A stretch of DNA of 55,740 nt from Planctomycetaceae bacterium (GTDB lineage: Bacteria > Planctomycetota > Planctomycetia > Gemmatales > Gemmataceae). Under the pieces are notes generated by a model. It did not search any database. It was given only the letters and a program-made list of their open reading frames with translations, and had not been told where the DNA came from. The DNA lies in contig PNLP01000045.1 of assembly GCA_013823135.1 (NCBI GenBank), positions 1-55,740 on the forward strand, in the 5' to 3' direction. Of the stretch, positions 1-7,595 are shown one piece after another. The position numbers were made by a program, and so were the translations under genes. Positions within the stretch are counted from its first letter, which is position 1. Every line of letters begins with the position of its first letter.

Positions 1-530
1 TGTGTCCAGTCCAAGGGGCGCAGTACAGCCACGTCACGAGCTTCCCCCACGCCGCGTCGTACCCATCGTACTTGAACGCATGCAGCACCTCTCCCGCCAC
101 TTAAGCCTGCGTTGAACTGCACAATTCAGCTTCAACAGTCTGCGAACCCAACTCGGATCACGTCAACAGTTTGCTTGTCTGGTGCGGTATCGCACATCGC
201 GATGCCGGAATCGCACATCCACGGAGTGCGAAACAGCTCGACACTGAGATTGAAAGTCAACGAGATGCTATAACAGCAGTACGGCTCACACAAGCGTCTC
301 AGCACCTTTACGACCCTTGGACTGAAAGGGTACAGCTATGGATTTCACGAGGGCAAAGGAAATCTCTCGACCAGCCTCACAAGGGCACACGAGATGCTTA
401 TAGCATGCAGAGACGCTTCAAGGACAGTGCCTCGCCATTGGACCTCGAATAGTTTGTCGAGGCGTTTCGCTTGCTCGGGTTGTACTGGCTGCTACTCAAT
501 GAACCGGGCCCGCCCACGGGGAGAGTTGAA
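1..530. other. Left-edge non-coding or degenerate region
   Basis: No convincing gene is visible. A short open frame on the minus strand runs off the left edge (about 1-100) and reads as a possible C-terminal fragment, but it is too short to assign. A plus-strand frame at 171-452 (93 codons) has atypical composition, no ribosome-binding site and no recognisable motif. Base composition is less GC-rich than the genes to the right. The last bases before 531 (GGGGAGAG) serve as ribosome-binding site for the GGDEF/EAL gene. Confidence 0.5.
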
Positions 531-2870
531 GTGGGAAAGCCGATCCACGTGTTGATCGTGGACGACCTGGAAGATGATGCCTTGATGGTCGCCCAGGAAC
601 TTCAGCGAGGTGGTAATGACATCACCTCGGAGCGGGTCGCTTCCCCTGAGGCGATGCGAGCCGCGATGAAACGTCGCGCGCCAGACTTAGTCCTTTCTGA
701 CGATTCCATCCCGCACTTCAACGCCGCGATCGCGTTGGCTGTGCTACGCGAGAGTAACCCGGATGTCCCGTTCCTCATCGTGTCCCGGATGAAGAAGGAA
801 GCGAACGACGTTTACCGGTTCAGTCGACTCCTGGAGGTCGGGATCATCGGCATCCGCACCGTTGACGTGGACGGGGTCACGGTCGAGGCGAACGACGCTT
901 TCCTCAAGATGGTTGGCTACACGCGGGAAGACGTTGCAGCCGGGCGAATTCGCATGGAGGTGCTCTACCCCCCTGAAGGCCTCGTTGGGCAAAAATCGCT
1001 CCTGGACCAAGCCCGGAAGTCGGGTAGCTTCGGCCCTGCTGAGGAAGAGTATCTTCACCGCGATGGTCACCGAATCCCGGTGCTGACTGGTGGTGCCCTG
1101 CTTGAGGGGGACTCGCCGAGTTTCATCCAGTTTTCACTCGACATCTCCGAACAACTCGCCCGGGAAGACGAACTTCGTCGGCTCTGGCGGGCGATCGAGC
1201 AGAGCCCGGCATCGGTGGTCGTCACGGATGCCACTGGGGCGATCGAGTACGTTAACCCGAAATTCACGCGGTTGACGGGATATACAGCATCGGATGTGGT
1301 CGGGAAGAACCCACGCATTTTACAATCCGGGAAGCAGTCGCCGGATTTCTACAAGCAAATGTGGGAAACGCTCACTGCGGGGCGTGAGTGGCATGGCGAA
1401 CTGTGCAATCGCGCCAAGGACGGCACCCTGTTTTGGGAGGCCACGTCCATCTCCCCGGTGCGGAATGCCAGCGGCGAAGTGACACATTACATCGGCGTCA
1501 AGGAAGATGTTACCGAGCGGAAAGCTGCGGAACGCCAACTCGAGCACCAGGCACTGCACGATTCGCTCACCGGTCTGCCGAACCGCGCCTTGTTCCGCGA
1601 ACAACTGATCCGGGCGATCTCCTGGGCGAAGAGAAATCGTACGCAGGTCGCCCTCTTCTTTCTGGACTTGGATCGGTTCAAGAACGTTAATGACACGCTG
1701 GGCCATCCCGTTGGCGATGAGTTGTTGCGGGGAGTGGCCTCGCGTTTGCGGGGTGTGATCCGAGAATCCGATACCGTGGCTCGTCTGGGTGGCGACGAAT
1801 TCGCCATATTGGTTCCGGACCTCAACCGCCTGGAAGATGCAGCCGCGGTTGCCCGTAAGGTCGTGGCGGCTCTTGCGGCACCGTTCCACATTGGTACCCA
1901 GGAAATTCACACCAGTGGCAGCCTGGGGATTACCATGTTTCCCACGGATGCGATCGAACTGGAAGGGCTGTTTCGCAACGCCGACCTTGCCCTGTATCAG
2001 GCGAAACGGGGCGGACGAAATCGCCTCTGCTTCTTCTCGGAGGAGATGGACCGCGAGGTACGCTCACGCATTGCTCTTGAGGCAAACCTGCGGTTCGCGC
2101 TTGAACGGAGGGAACTCTTCCTTGAATATCAGCCTATTATCTCGCTCGAGGGAGAACGTCTGGTAGGCGTCGAGGCTCTGGTACGGTGGCGACACCCACG
2201 TGATGGTGTGATCGCTCCCGGTCGGTTCGTTCCGATTGCGGAGGAATCCGGCCTGATCGTGCCACTCGGAGAGTGGATACTGCGAACGGCTTGCCGCCAA
2301 CTTCGCGAGTGGCAGGACCGGGGGGCCAAGATTCGTGTGTCGGTGAACATCTCATCGGTCCAGTTCCGCCATGAGGACTTCGCCGCGACTGTGAGCCATG
2401 TCCTGGTCGAAACTGGGGTCGATCCGGCGGGGCTTGAGCTGGAGTTAACGGAGTCGATTCTGATGCACGATATCCAGACGGGATCCCGGCTGATGATGCG
2501 ACTCCATGAGATGGGGCTCCGCTTGTCAATCGACGATTTTGGTACAGGATACTCTTCGCTGAGTTATCTGAGACGATTGCCAGCCGGCACCCTGAAGATC
2601 GATCCGTCCTTCGTGCAAGCCATCGAATCCAAACACAAGGACGCAGCGATCGTCAAGGCGATCATCCACCTGGGGCACGACATCGGCTTGAATGTTCTCG
2701 CCGAGGGCGTGGAGACGCCTGCCCAGCGAGACTACCTGCGTGAGCACCGTTGCGACGAGGTCCAGGGTTTCCTCTACTCTCGGCCCGTCGCTGCTGCAGA
2801 AATTGATCTTCTGATGCGGTCTTGTGAACACACGGGGCGGGGCCAGTTTGTCGCCCCCCAGCAACAATAA
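531..2870 (+). CDS. REC(partial)-PAS-PAS-GGDEF-EAL cyclic-di-GMP signalling protein
   Basis: A 779-residue protein predicted to make and/or break cyclic di-GMP. Domains in order: a receiver-like segment (about residues 5-90, with the acidic pair in VDDLEDD and LVLSDD), two PAS domains (about 95-205 and 215-330, the second carrying NPKFTRLTGYTASDVVGKNP), a GGDEF domain with intact GGDEF at 420-424, and an EAL domain with EAL at 548-550 and IDDFGTGYSSL near 667. Both catalytic signatures are intact, so synthase and phosphodiesterase activity are both possible. GTG 531 is chosen because it follows GGGGAGAG and begins directly at the receiver strand MGKPIHVLIVDD; an in-frame upstream start at 471 lacks support. 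The receiver seems to lack its last third (see findings). The cpaE-like gene follows after 34 bases, so co-transcription is likely. Cytoplasmic; no membrane segments seen. Confidence 0.93.
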   Translation: MGKPIHVLIVDDLEDDALMVAQELQRGGNDITSERVASPEAMRAAMKRRAPDLVLSDDSIPHFNAAIALAVLRESNPDVPFLIVSRMKKEANDVYRFSRLLEVGIIGIRTVDVDGVTVEANDAFLKMVGYTREDVAAGRIRMEVLYPPEGLVGQKSLLDQARKSGSFGPAEEEYLHRDGHRIPVLTGGALLEGDSPSFIQFSLDISEQLAREDELRRLWRAIEQSPASVVVTDATGAIEYVNPKFTRLTGYTASDVVGKNPRILQSGKQSPDFYKQMWETLTAGREWHGELCNRAKDGTLFWEATSISPVRNASGEVTHYIGVKEDVTERKAAERQLEHQALHDSLTGLPNRALFREQLIRAISWAKRNRTQVALFFLDLDRFKNVNDTLGHPVGDELLRGVASRLRGVIRESDTVARLGGDEFAILVPDLNRLEDAAAVARKVVAALAAPFHIGTQEIHTSGSLGITMFPTDAIELEGLFRNADLALYQAKRGGRNRLCFFSEEMDREVRSRIALEANLRFALERRELFLEYQPIISLEGERLVGVEALVRWRHPRDGVIAPGRFVPIAEESGLIVPLGEWILRTACRQLREWQDRGAKIRVSVNISSVQFRHEDFAATVSHVLVETGVDPAGLELELTESILMHDIQTGSRLMMRLHEMGLRLSIDDFGTGYSSLSYLRRLPAGTLKIDPSFVQAIESKHKDAAIVKAIIHLGHDIGLNVLAEGVETPAQRDYLREHRCDEVQGFLYSRPVAAAEIDLLMRSCEHTGRGQFVAPQQQ

Positions 2871-2904
2871 CCTTCACCCTCATCCCCTTACCCCCTGGCA
2901 AGCC

Positions 2905-4095
2905 ATGCAGCAACTACAAGTCGTGTTGGTGAACCTCTCGGGCGACATACTCTCGAAAGTCGAGTCGGACTTGCGAGAGTATGGCGGGGTCGTGGACGCG
3001 GCTTTCATCGACGTGGACGCCACCATTGCGAACTACCACGTCCCGCCGGATCAGAAACGCCTCTTTATCTTGGAATTGCGTGAAGAAGATGACCTTTTGA
3101 AGCTGTCGCGACTCGCCGATGGCTACCCCGAACACCCGATACTTGTCCTGAGCTCGATGCTGGAATCTAAAGCGATCCTCGGGGCCGTGCGGTCCGGCGC
3201 CTCGCAATTTGTGCCGCTGCCGATCAAGTCGGAGGAGTTCCGCGACGCTTTGGACCGTCTCGCCCGTCGATACGGTTTCCGCCCCAATGCCGGCCGCCTG
3301 ATCGTCGTAACCGGGGTGACGGAGGGCTGTGGGGGCACGACCGTTGCGTTGAATCTTGCACACGAGGCGAATCGGTTGGGTTCAGAACGAACCGTGCTAC
3401 TGGAAATTGGCGGTCGGATTGGACGCTTGGCTGTCATGATCGACTCGACTCCAAAGTACTCCTCATCCGACCTGCTCGCCGATATCGACTCGGTGGACCT
3501 GGACGGCTTCCGTCGAGCTCTCACTCCGCTCCGCGACGGACTGATGGTCCTTCCCGGAGCGTACCAGTCGCTCGCGGGGGCCTCGCCGCCGGTTGGGAGT
3601 GTTCTCCGATTGATCTCCCTGGCCCGGCGAGCCGCCGATGTGGTCGTCGTCGATGTGTCCGGTTCGTTCGATGAAGTGTTCTTCGCGATCATGAAGGCGG
3701 CCGACGACATTATCCTCGTCGCCGAGCAGAAAGTCCCGTCTGTCCACAGCTTGATGCTGGTTCGCGATGCTATTGTTGGGCACGGTGCTCACGGTCGACG
3801 GCACTACGTCATCAACCGTTATTCGTCGGAGATACCCGGGGCGTCGCTGGCCGAGATTACCAAGCTTCTTGCAGAGCAACACATCCACGTGTGCCCCGTC
3901 CGCAGCGACGGTAACGCGGTGATGGAATCGATCAACACGGGGAAATCGATTCGCGAGGTTGCCCCGCACTCCCCGGCGCTTGAAGACATGGACAAAATGT
4001 TAAAAGAGATTGCAGGCGGCTGGCTGGGGACGCATGGCCCCGTTCATCGCGCGGGTGGATTCTGGCGCCGTCTCAGCGCATTCTTCGGTGGATAA
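2905..4095 (+). CDS. CpaE/TadZ-like pilus assembly protein (atypical MinD-type ATPase)
   Basis: 396 residues. The N-terminal part (about 1-125) looks like a receiver-type pseudo-domain; the C-terminal part is a MinD/ParA-like fold beginning IVVTGVTEGCGGTTVALNLA. This is the layout of CpaE/TadZ, which positions Tad/Flp pilus machinery at the cell envelope. The deviant Walker A loop lacks both lysines normally found in KGGxGKT, so ATP hydrolysis is doubtful, as is known for part of the TadZ family. The start at ATG 2905 gives the natural first strand MQQLQVVLVN; the frame is open further upstream but overlaps the preceding gene. No clear Shine-Dalgarno is present, consistent with coupling to the GGDEF/EAL gene 34 bases upstream. 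It converges on cpaF, with strong hairpins between. Confidence 0.85.
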   Translation: MQQLQVVLVNLSGDILSKVESDLREYGGVVDAAFIDVDATIANYHVPPDQKRLFILELREEDDLLKLSRLADGYPEHPILVLSSMLESKAILGAVRSGASQFVPLPIKSEEFRDALDRLARRYGFRPNAGRLIVVTGVTEGCGGTTVALNLAHEANRLGSERTVLLEIGGRIGRLAVMIDSTPKYSSSDLLADIDSVDLDGFRRALTPLRDGLMVLPGAYQSLAGASPPVGSVLRLISLARRAADVVVVDVSGSFDEVFFAIMKAADDIILVAEQKVPSVHSLMLVRDAIVGHGAHGRRHYVINRYSSEIPGASLAEITKLLAEQHIHVCPVRSDGNAVMESINTGKSIREVAPHSPALEDMDKMLKEIAGGWLGTHGPVHRAGGFWRRLSAFFGG

Positions 4096-4114
4096 ATTGC
4101 AAGCGATTCAACTG

Positions 4115-4156
4115 TCGTTCCTCGTCACACCGTGCTACGGATGTGACGAGGAACGA
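4115..4156 (+). terminator. Perfect 15-bp inverted repeat after the cpaE-like gene
   Basis: Arms 4115-4129 (TCGTTCCTCGTCACA) and 4142-4156 are exact reverse complements separated by 12 bases. It lies 20 bases after the cpaE stop, in the spacer between convergent genes, so it probably ends transcription from one or both sides. There is no long T-run after it. Confidence 0.6.
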
Positions 4157-4183
4157 GCACAAGCAAGTTGCAACGAAAAATAA

Positions 4184-4248
4184 GAGCCGAGCCCGAACCC
4201 CAGCGAGGAGCGACATTTCCCCTCGTTAGCGTTCGGGCTCGGGCTCGG
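4184..4248. repeat. Long intergenic palindrome, CCGAGCCCGA family (copy 1)
   Basis: CCGAGCCCGAAC at 4187-4198 pairs with GTTCGGGCTCGG at 4231-4242; the inner part (CAGCGAGG / CCTCGTTAG) is also complementary with mismatches. The outer and inner sequences resemble the palindrome at 10438-10501, so these are two members of one repeat family. It sits between the convergent cpaE-like and cpaF genes. Confidence 0.7.
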
Positions 4249-4293
4249 ACTGTTACGCATCAACCTGATCCCGTATCAGAGATACCGGGGTGC

Positions 4294-5853
4294 TCAGCAT
4301 TCCTGTATGACGCGATGACGGAACATGTCCGTCGGGAAGTGCAAACCCATCTCCGTGAAGCGTGGTTCGCAATTCGGTCGTACCCCTGCGGCCTCGAAGT
4401 TGCCCTTGGCCCGGCCTGCGGGATCGATCCCAATCTGGTGGAACCGGAACAATTCCTGAAGGGTGATCACGTCACCTTCCATGCCGGTCACCTCCGTGAT
4501 ACTCACCAGTTTTCGGCCGCCACCAGAGACACGCGAAACCTGCACGATCAGATTGACCGCACTCGAAATTTGCTGGCGGATCGCCCGGAGTGGCAGTTCC
4601 ACACCGCTCATCATCACCATCATCTCCAGTCGGCCAAGGGCGTCACGTGGGGTATTGGCGTGGAGCGTGGTCATGGAACCCGCGTGGCCGGTGTTCATGG
4701 CCTGAAGCATGTCGAGTGCCTCGGCGCCGCGACACTCGCCGATAACGATTCGGTTGGGCCGCATTCGCAAAGCGTTGCGGAGCAGGTCGCGGATCGTGAC
4801 CTGGCCCTTGCCCTCGGCGTTCGGCGGCCGGGACTCAAGCGAACCGACGTGTTCCTGCTGGAGTTGAAGCTCCGCGGTATCCTCGATCGTGATGACCCGA
4901 TCCTCGGCGGGAATGTAAGCCGAGAGCGCGTTCAGCAGCGTCGTCTTGCCGCTGCCCGTGCCCCCGCTCACCACAATGTTCAGGCGGGCCCGGACCGAAG
5001 ATTCCAGGAACTGCGCCACCTCGTTGGGGAGCGCCTTGAGCGTGATCAGGTCGGCGATATTGAGCCGGTGAGCTCCGAACCTCCGGATGGAGAGCATCGG
5101 CCCCTTCAACGCCAGTGGGGGGATGATGGCGTTGACACGCGATCCGTCGGGCAACCGGGCGTCGACCATTGGTGAGGAGTCGTCCACCCGGCGTCCGACC
5201 GTCGTGACGATCCGGCGGATCATGTCGAGGAGGTGTTCGTCGTCGCGAAAATGGATGTCGGCCTTTTCCAACCGGCCTCGCCGCTCAACGTACACCTGTT
5301 TCGCCCCGTTGACGACGATATCGCTGATGCTCTGGTCGCGTAGGAGTTTCTCCAGAGGCCCGTAGCCGAGCACTTCGTCGAAGAGGTCTTCGAGGATCTC
5401 GCGACGGGCCGCGTACGACAGGTGAGGGGCCTCGTGGTCGAGCAGGGATTCCGCGGCCCGGTGAAGGATTTCACGCCGTTGGTGCAATGGGAACTTGAGG
5501 ACGTCCACGACGGAGGCGTGGTGGACTAACTTGGCATGAAGGGACTGTTGGAGGTCGTCCCGGTAGCCGCTTTCCTGTGTCTGCGGCTGTGTGCCGAGCG
5601 CTGGGGCGGGCGACTTTTGACCAGGCGTCTTCGGGGACTTCGGGGGCGAAGTGGCCGACGTGGGGGCCTTCGGGGTAGAAGTCGTGGCATTGGCTGGAGC
5701 CCCACCCGCGTCAGGGGCCAGAGCCTCCTCCGTGGCGATCGGGAGATTTTGGTCCGGCTCGGCCACGCTCGTGGGAGGTTGGTCTGCTGGTGGGACTTTA
5801 CCCGGAGTCGGATCACCACGAAGGGCGCGAAGGTAATCTAGGCGAGGGTTCAT
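4294..5853 (-). CDS. cpaF: CpaF/TadA-type secretion ATPase
   Basis: 519 residues. Residues 1-100 are a low-complexity Pro/Ala/Thr-rich tail. The remainder is the VirB11-like ATPase of Tad/Flp pili and type II/IV secretion. Visible motifs: Walker A GGTGSGKTTLLNALSA, Asp/Glu boxes around ITIEDTAELQL, Walker B region RIVIGECRGAEALDML and the His box GHAGSMTTLHANTPRDAL. The enzyme would be a cytoplasmic hexamer powering pilin assembly or secretion. ATG 5853 has GGAG seven bases upstream. It converges on the CpaE-like gene although both belong to the same Tad-type machinery, so they are not in one transcript. No pilin, CpaB or TadB/C genes are in the window. The C-terminal 45 residues after the RecA-like core are less conserved-looking. 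Confidence 0.95.
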   Translation of the reverse strand: MNPRLDYLRALRGDPTPGKVPPADQPPTSVAEPDQNLPIATEEALAPDAGGAPANATTSTPKAPTSATSPPKSPKTPGQKSPAPALGTQPQTQESGYRDDLQQSLHAKLVHHASVVDVLKFPLHQRREILHRAAESLLDHEAPHLSYAARREILEDLFDEVLGYGPLEKLLRDQSISDIVVNGAKQVYVERRGRLEKADIHFRDDEHLLDMIRRIVTTVGRRVDDSSPMVDARLPDGSRVNAIIPPLALKGPMLSIRRFGAHRLNIADLITLKALPNEVAQFLESSVRARLNIVVSGGTGSGKTTLLNALSAYIPAEDRVITIEDTAELQLQQEHVGSLESRPPNAEGKGQVTIRDLLRNALRMRPNRIVIGECRGAEALDMLQAMNTGHAGSMTTLHANTPRDALGRLEMMVMMSGVELPLRAIRQQISSAVNLIVQVSRVSGGGRKLVSITEVTGMEGDVITLQELFRFHQIGIDPAGRAKGNFEAAGVRPNCEPRFTEMGLHFPTDMFRHRVIQEC

Positions 5854-5984
5854 TGTGTGCTCCGTGAGATCGTTACAGTCTCAAGAGGATTGGGCGCACC
5901 ACACAGGATTCAAGGCTCACTGCGCCATCTGATTTCGGTCGCAATGTCACGCCCAGACAACGAGCGGGATGTCAGCAGAGAGAT

Positions 5985-5990
5985 ATTATA
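5985..5990 (-). promoter_or_regulatory. Possible -10 box for cpaF
   Basis: The minus strand reads TATAAT here, about 130 bases before the cpaF start. No good -35 sits at normal spacing (a TTGACC lies too far, at 6020-6025), so the assignment is weak. Confidence 0.25.
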
Positions 5991-6096
5991 GGCATCTTGG
6001 AGCCGAAACTTCCCCAGAAGGTCAACAGATAATCTACCCTCCTTTTCGCGTGGGGCCAGCGCATAACTCAGCCTGGGGCGTGCCTTTTGTTTTTTC

Positions 6097-6172
6097 GGCG
6101 AGCCACCCCGGTCACGGGGTGGGTGGATTGCGAACCGATTCGAAACCCACCCCGTGACCGGGGTGGCTCGCC
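6097..6172. repeat. REPIN-like palindrome with GGCGAGC/GCTCGCC ends (element A)
   Basis: Arms 6097-6124 and 6145-6172 are exact 28-base reverse complements around a 20-base centre. The right arm can also fold alone: CCACCCCG-TGAC-CGGGGTGG, followed directly by CTCGCC. It lies in the spacer between cpaF and the ThuA-like gene. Confidence 0.85.
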
Positions 6173-6491
6173 AAGACTGCCAAAATCGCCAGGGTACCCC
6201 TCAACTATCGGACACATTTAACGGGGTTGTGGAGAACCGAAGCAAGGTCACGCCCCTCGTAGCTGTGTCGTGACTCGGCTGGGCAAGAGGGCATATTCGG
6301 TTGAGGTGCAAGTAGAATAGGTGGGACGCGGTTGGAGATCGGATTCTGTCTTGCATGATTCTGATTAGGACTTCCAGCCGAACGCTCGCCACTTACACAT
6401 CTGACAGTGCCAAACCGACAGTTCAGGAATCACTTAATGTGATCAGGCGGAGCATGAAATTGCTCTCATGAACTTTCTTCCAGACGAATCG

Positions 6492-6532
6492 AACGGTTCC
6501 AGACATGGGTATGCATATCGCCTGGAACCGTT
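6492..6532 (-). terminator. Hairpin downstream of the ThuA-like gene
   Basis: AACGGTTCCAG (6492-6502) and CTGGAACCGTT (6522-6532) form an 11-bp stem. It lies about 47 bases beyond the end of the minus-strand ThuA-like gene, a natural place for a terminator, though no T-run follows. Confidence 0.45.
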
Positions 6533-6578
6533 TTCAGTTGTCGAAGGAAAGACCGGAGATCCGCCGAGAGGGGCGGCG

Positions 6579-7454
6579 TCATTTCTTCGCGGCTGGCTTC
6601 GCGAGGTATTTCGGCAACTCTGCCGCGTCGAGGGCCACGGGAGCTCCGGTCTTCGGGATGTCCACGCCCGCGGCCCACAGGATCGCGTTCGTCTGGAACC
6701 GCCGGTAACCTTCCTCCGCGAAGCTCTTGTGCAGGTGCCCGCCCGTGAACACGACCCCGCGGCCGCCTTCGGGCCGGTCGTAAGCCCACGCGATGATCGC
6801 GTCGTTCCCCTTGGGGTCGTCCTTGCTCTTGGGATTCACGGTTCGCAGCAGCGGTGTCACGCCCTTCAAGTCGGCGACGAACTTGTGTTTCCACAAGTAG
6901 CCGTCGTCGATCGTGAACGGCGTCACCCCGCGGAAGATCGGGTGGTCGGTGAAGTCCTTGAACTCCGAGACCCAGTGTGCCCGCATGGAGTGCTTGGTTT
7001 CCCACGCCCCGCCGACGAGCCCACGGGCGCGGTCGCCCAGGTCTTTCGGGTAGTCCGCGGTCTGGTGCAGTTGCACGAGGCCGGCTCCGCCGTCTACGAG
7101 TTTGGTGATCTGCGCGAGGCGATCGCCCTTCAGAATCCCGTGCTTGTCGCCGCCATCGAACAGGAAGACGACGGCCTTCGCGCCGGTGAGGGTTTCGGGC
7201 TTCGTCGGCCAGTCGATCGCGATGACCGGCGCGACACCGGAACTCTGCTTGAGCAGGTCGGCGAGCACCGTCACCCCGGCGACGTACTCGTGTTCCCCGG
7301 CCTTGTAGTAGTTCGACCCGGCGATCAGCACGATCTTCGCGGCCTTGGGGTCGGCGGGCGGCTCTTCGAGCTTCCAGCCACCGGGCAACGCGGGCGGATC
7401 GGCGGCGACCGCAAGTTGGGCGAACGCGAGGACGAATACAAGTGCGAAACGCAT
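6579..7454 (-). CDS. Secreted ThuA-like domain protein
   Basis: 291 residues with a signal peptide (MRFALVFVLAFAQLAVAAD). The body matches the ThuA/trehalose-utilisation-like family, a glutamine-amidotransferase-like fold common in planctomycetes: KIVLIAGSNYYKAGEHEY at the first strand, GGAGLVQLHQTADYPKDLG in the middle, and GRGVVFTGGHLHKSFAEEGYRR near the C-terminus. The substrate is unknown; the family is often linked to sugar metabolism or secreted degradation clusters. ATG 7454 is preferred over the upstream ATG because it starts the signal peptide and has GGAG seven bases upstream. It is divergent from the DUF1549/1553 cytochrome gene, with 141 bp between starts, so the two may share a control region. 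Confidence 0.85.
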   Translation of the reverse strand: MRFALVFVLAFAQLAVAADPPALPGGWKLEEPPADPKAAKIVLIAGSNYYKAGEHEYVAGVTVLADLLKQSSGVAPVIAIDWPTKPETLTGAKAVVFLFDGGDKHGILKGDRLAQITKLVDGGAGLVQLHQTADYPKDLGDRARGLVGGAWETKHSMRAHWVSEFKDFTDHPIFRGVTPFTIDDGYLWKHKFVADLKGVTPLLRTVNPKSKDDPKGNDAIIAWAYDRPEGGRGVVFTGGHLHKSFAEEGYRRFQTNAILWAAGVDIPKTGAPVALDAAELPKYLAKPAAKK

Positions 7455-7595
7455 CGGGTACTCCGGGGAGGGTATGGGGTTCAACACTCCAGAGCCGGTG
7501 CGGGGCCGCTTGGACCGAAAAAATCGTGTCCAAAACGCGTTCGTCGAGCTATTCTCCTTTACCTGCCACTGCCGGATGCGCCCGAGAACTCTCCG

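Larger units (their letters stand above)
5854..6578. other. 725-bp spacer with a 28-bp palindrome, no gene seen
   Basis: No frame here has coding character. It holds the region 5' of cpaF (minus strand), a perfect 28-bp palindrome at 6097-6172 and a smaller hairpin at 6492-6532 that lies 3' of the ThuA-like gene. The rest (about 6180-6480) is AT-richer and featureless to me. Confidence 0.6.

Noticed and set aside
1..110. Fragment of a transposase at the left edge
   Set aside because: A short minus-strand frame looks protein-like, but too little is inside the window to name it.
171..452. 93-codon frame on the plus strand
   Set aside because: Starts with a rare codon, has no ribosome-binding site, and its codon character is unlike the neighbouring genes.
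6468..7595. In-frame extension of the DUF1549/1553 gene to the left
   Set aside because: The extension overlaps the ThuA-like gene on the other strand and lacks protein character, while ATG 7596 begins a clean signal peptide.
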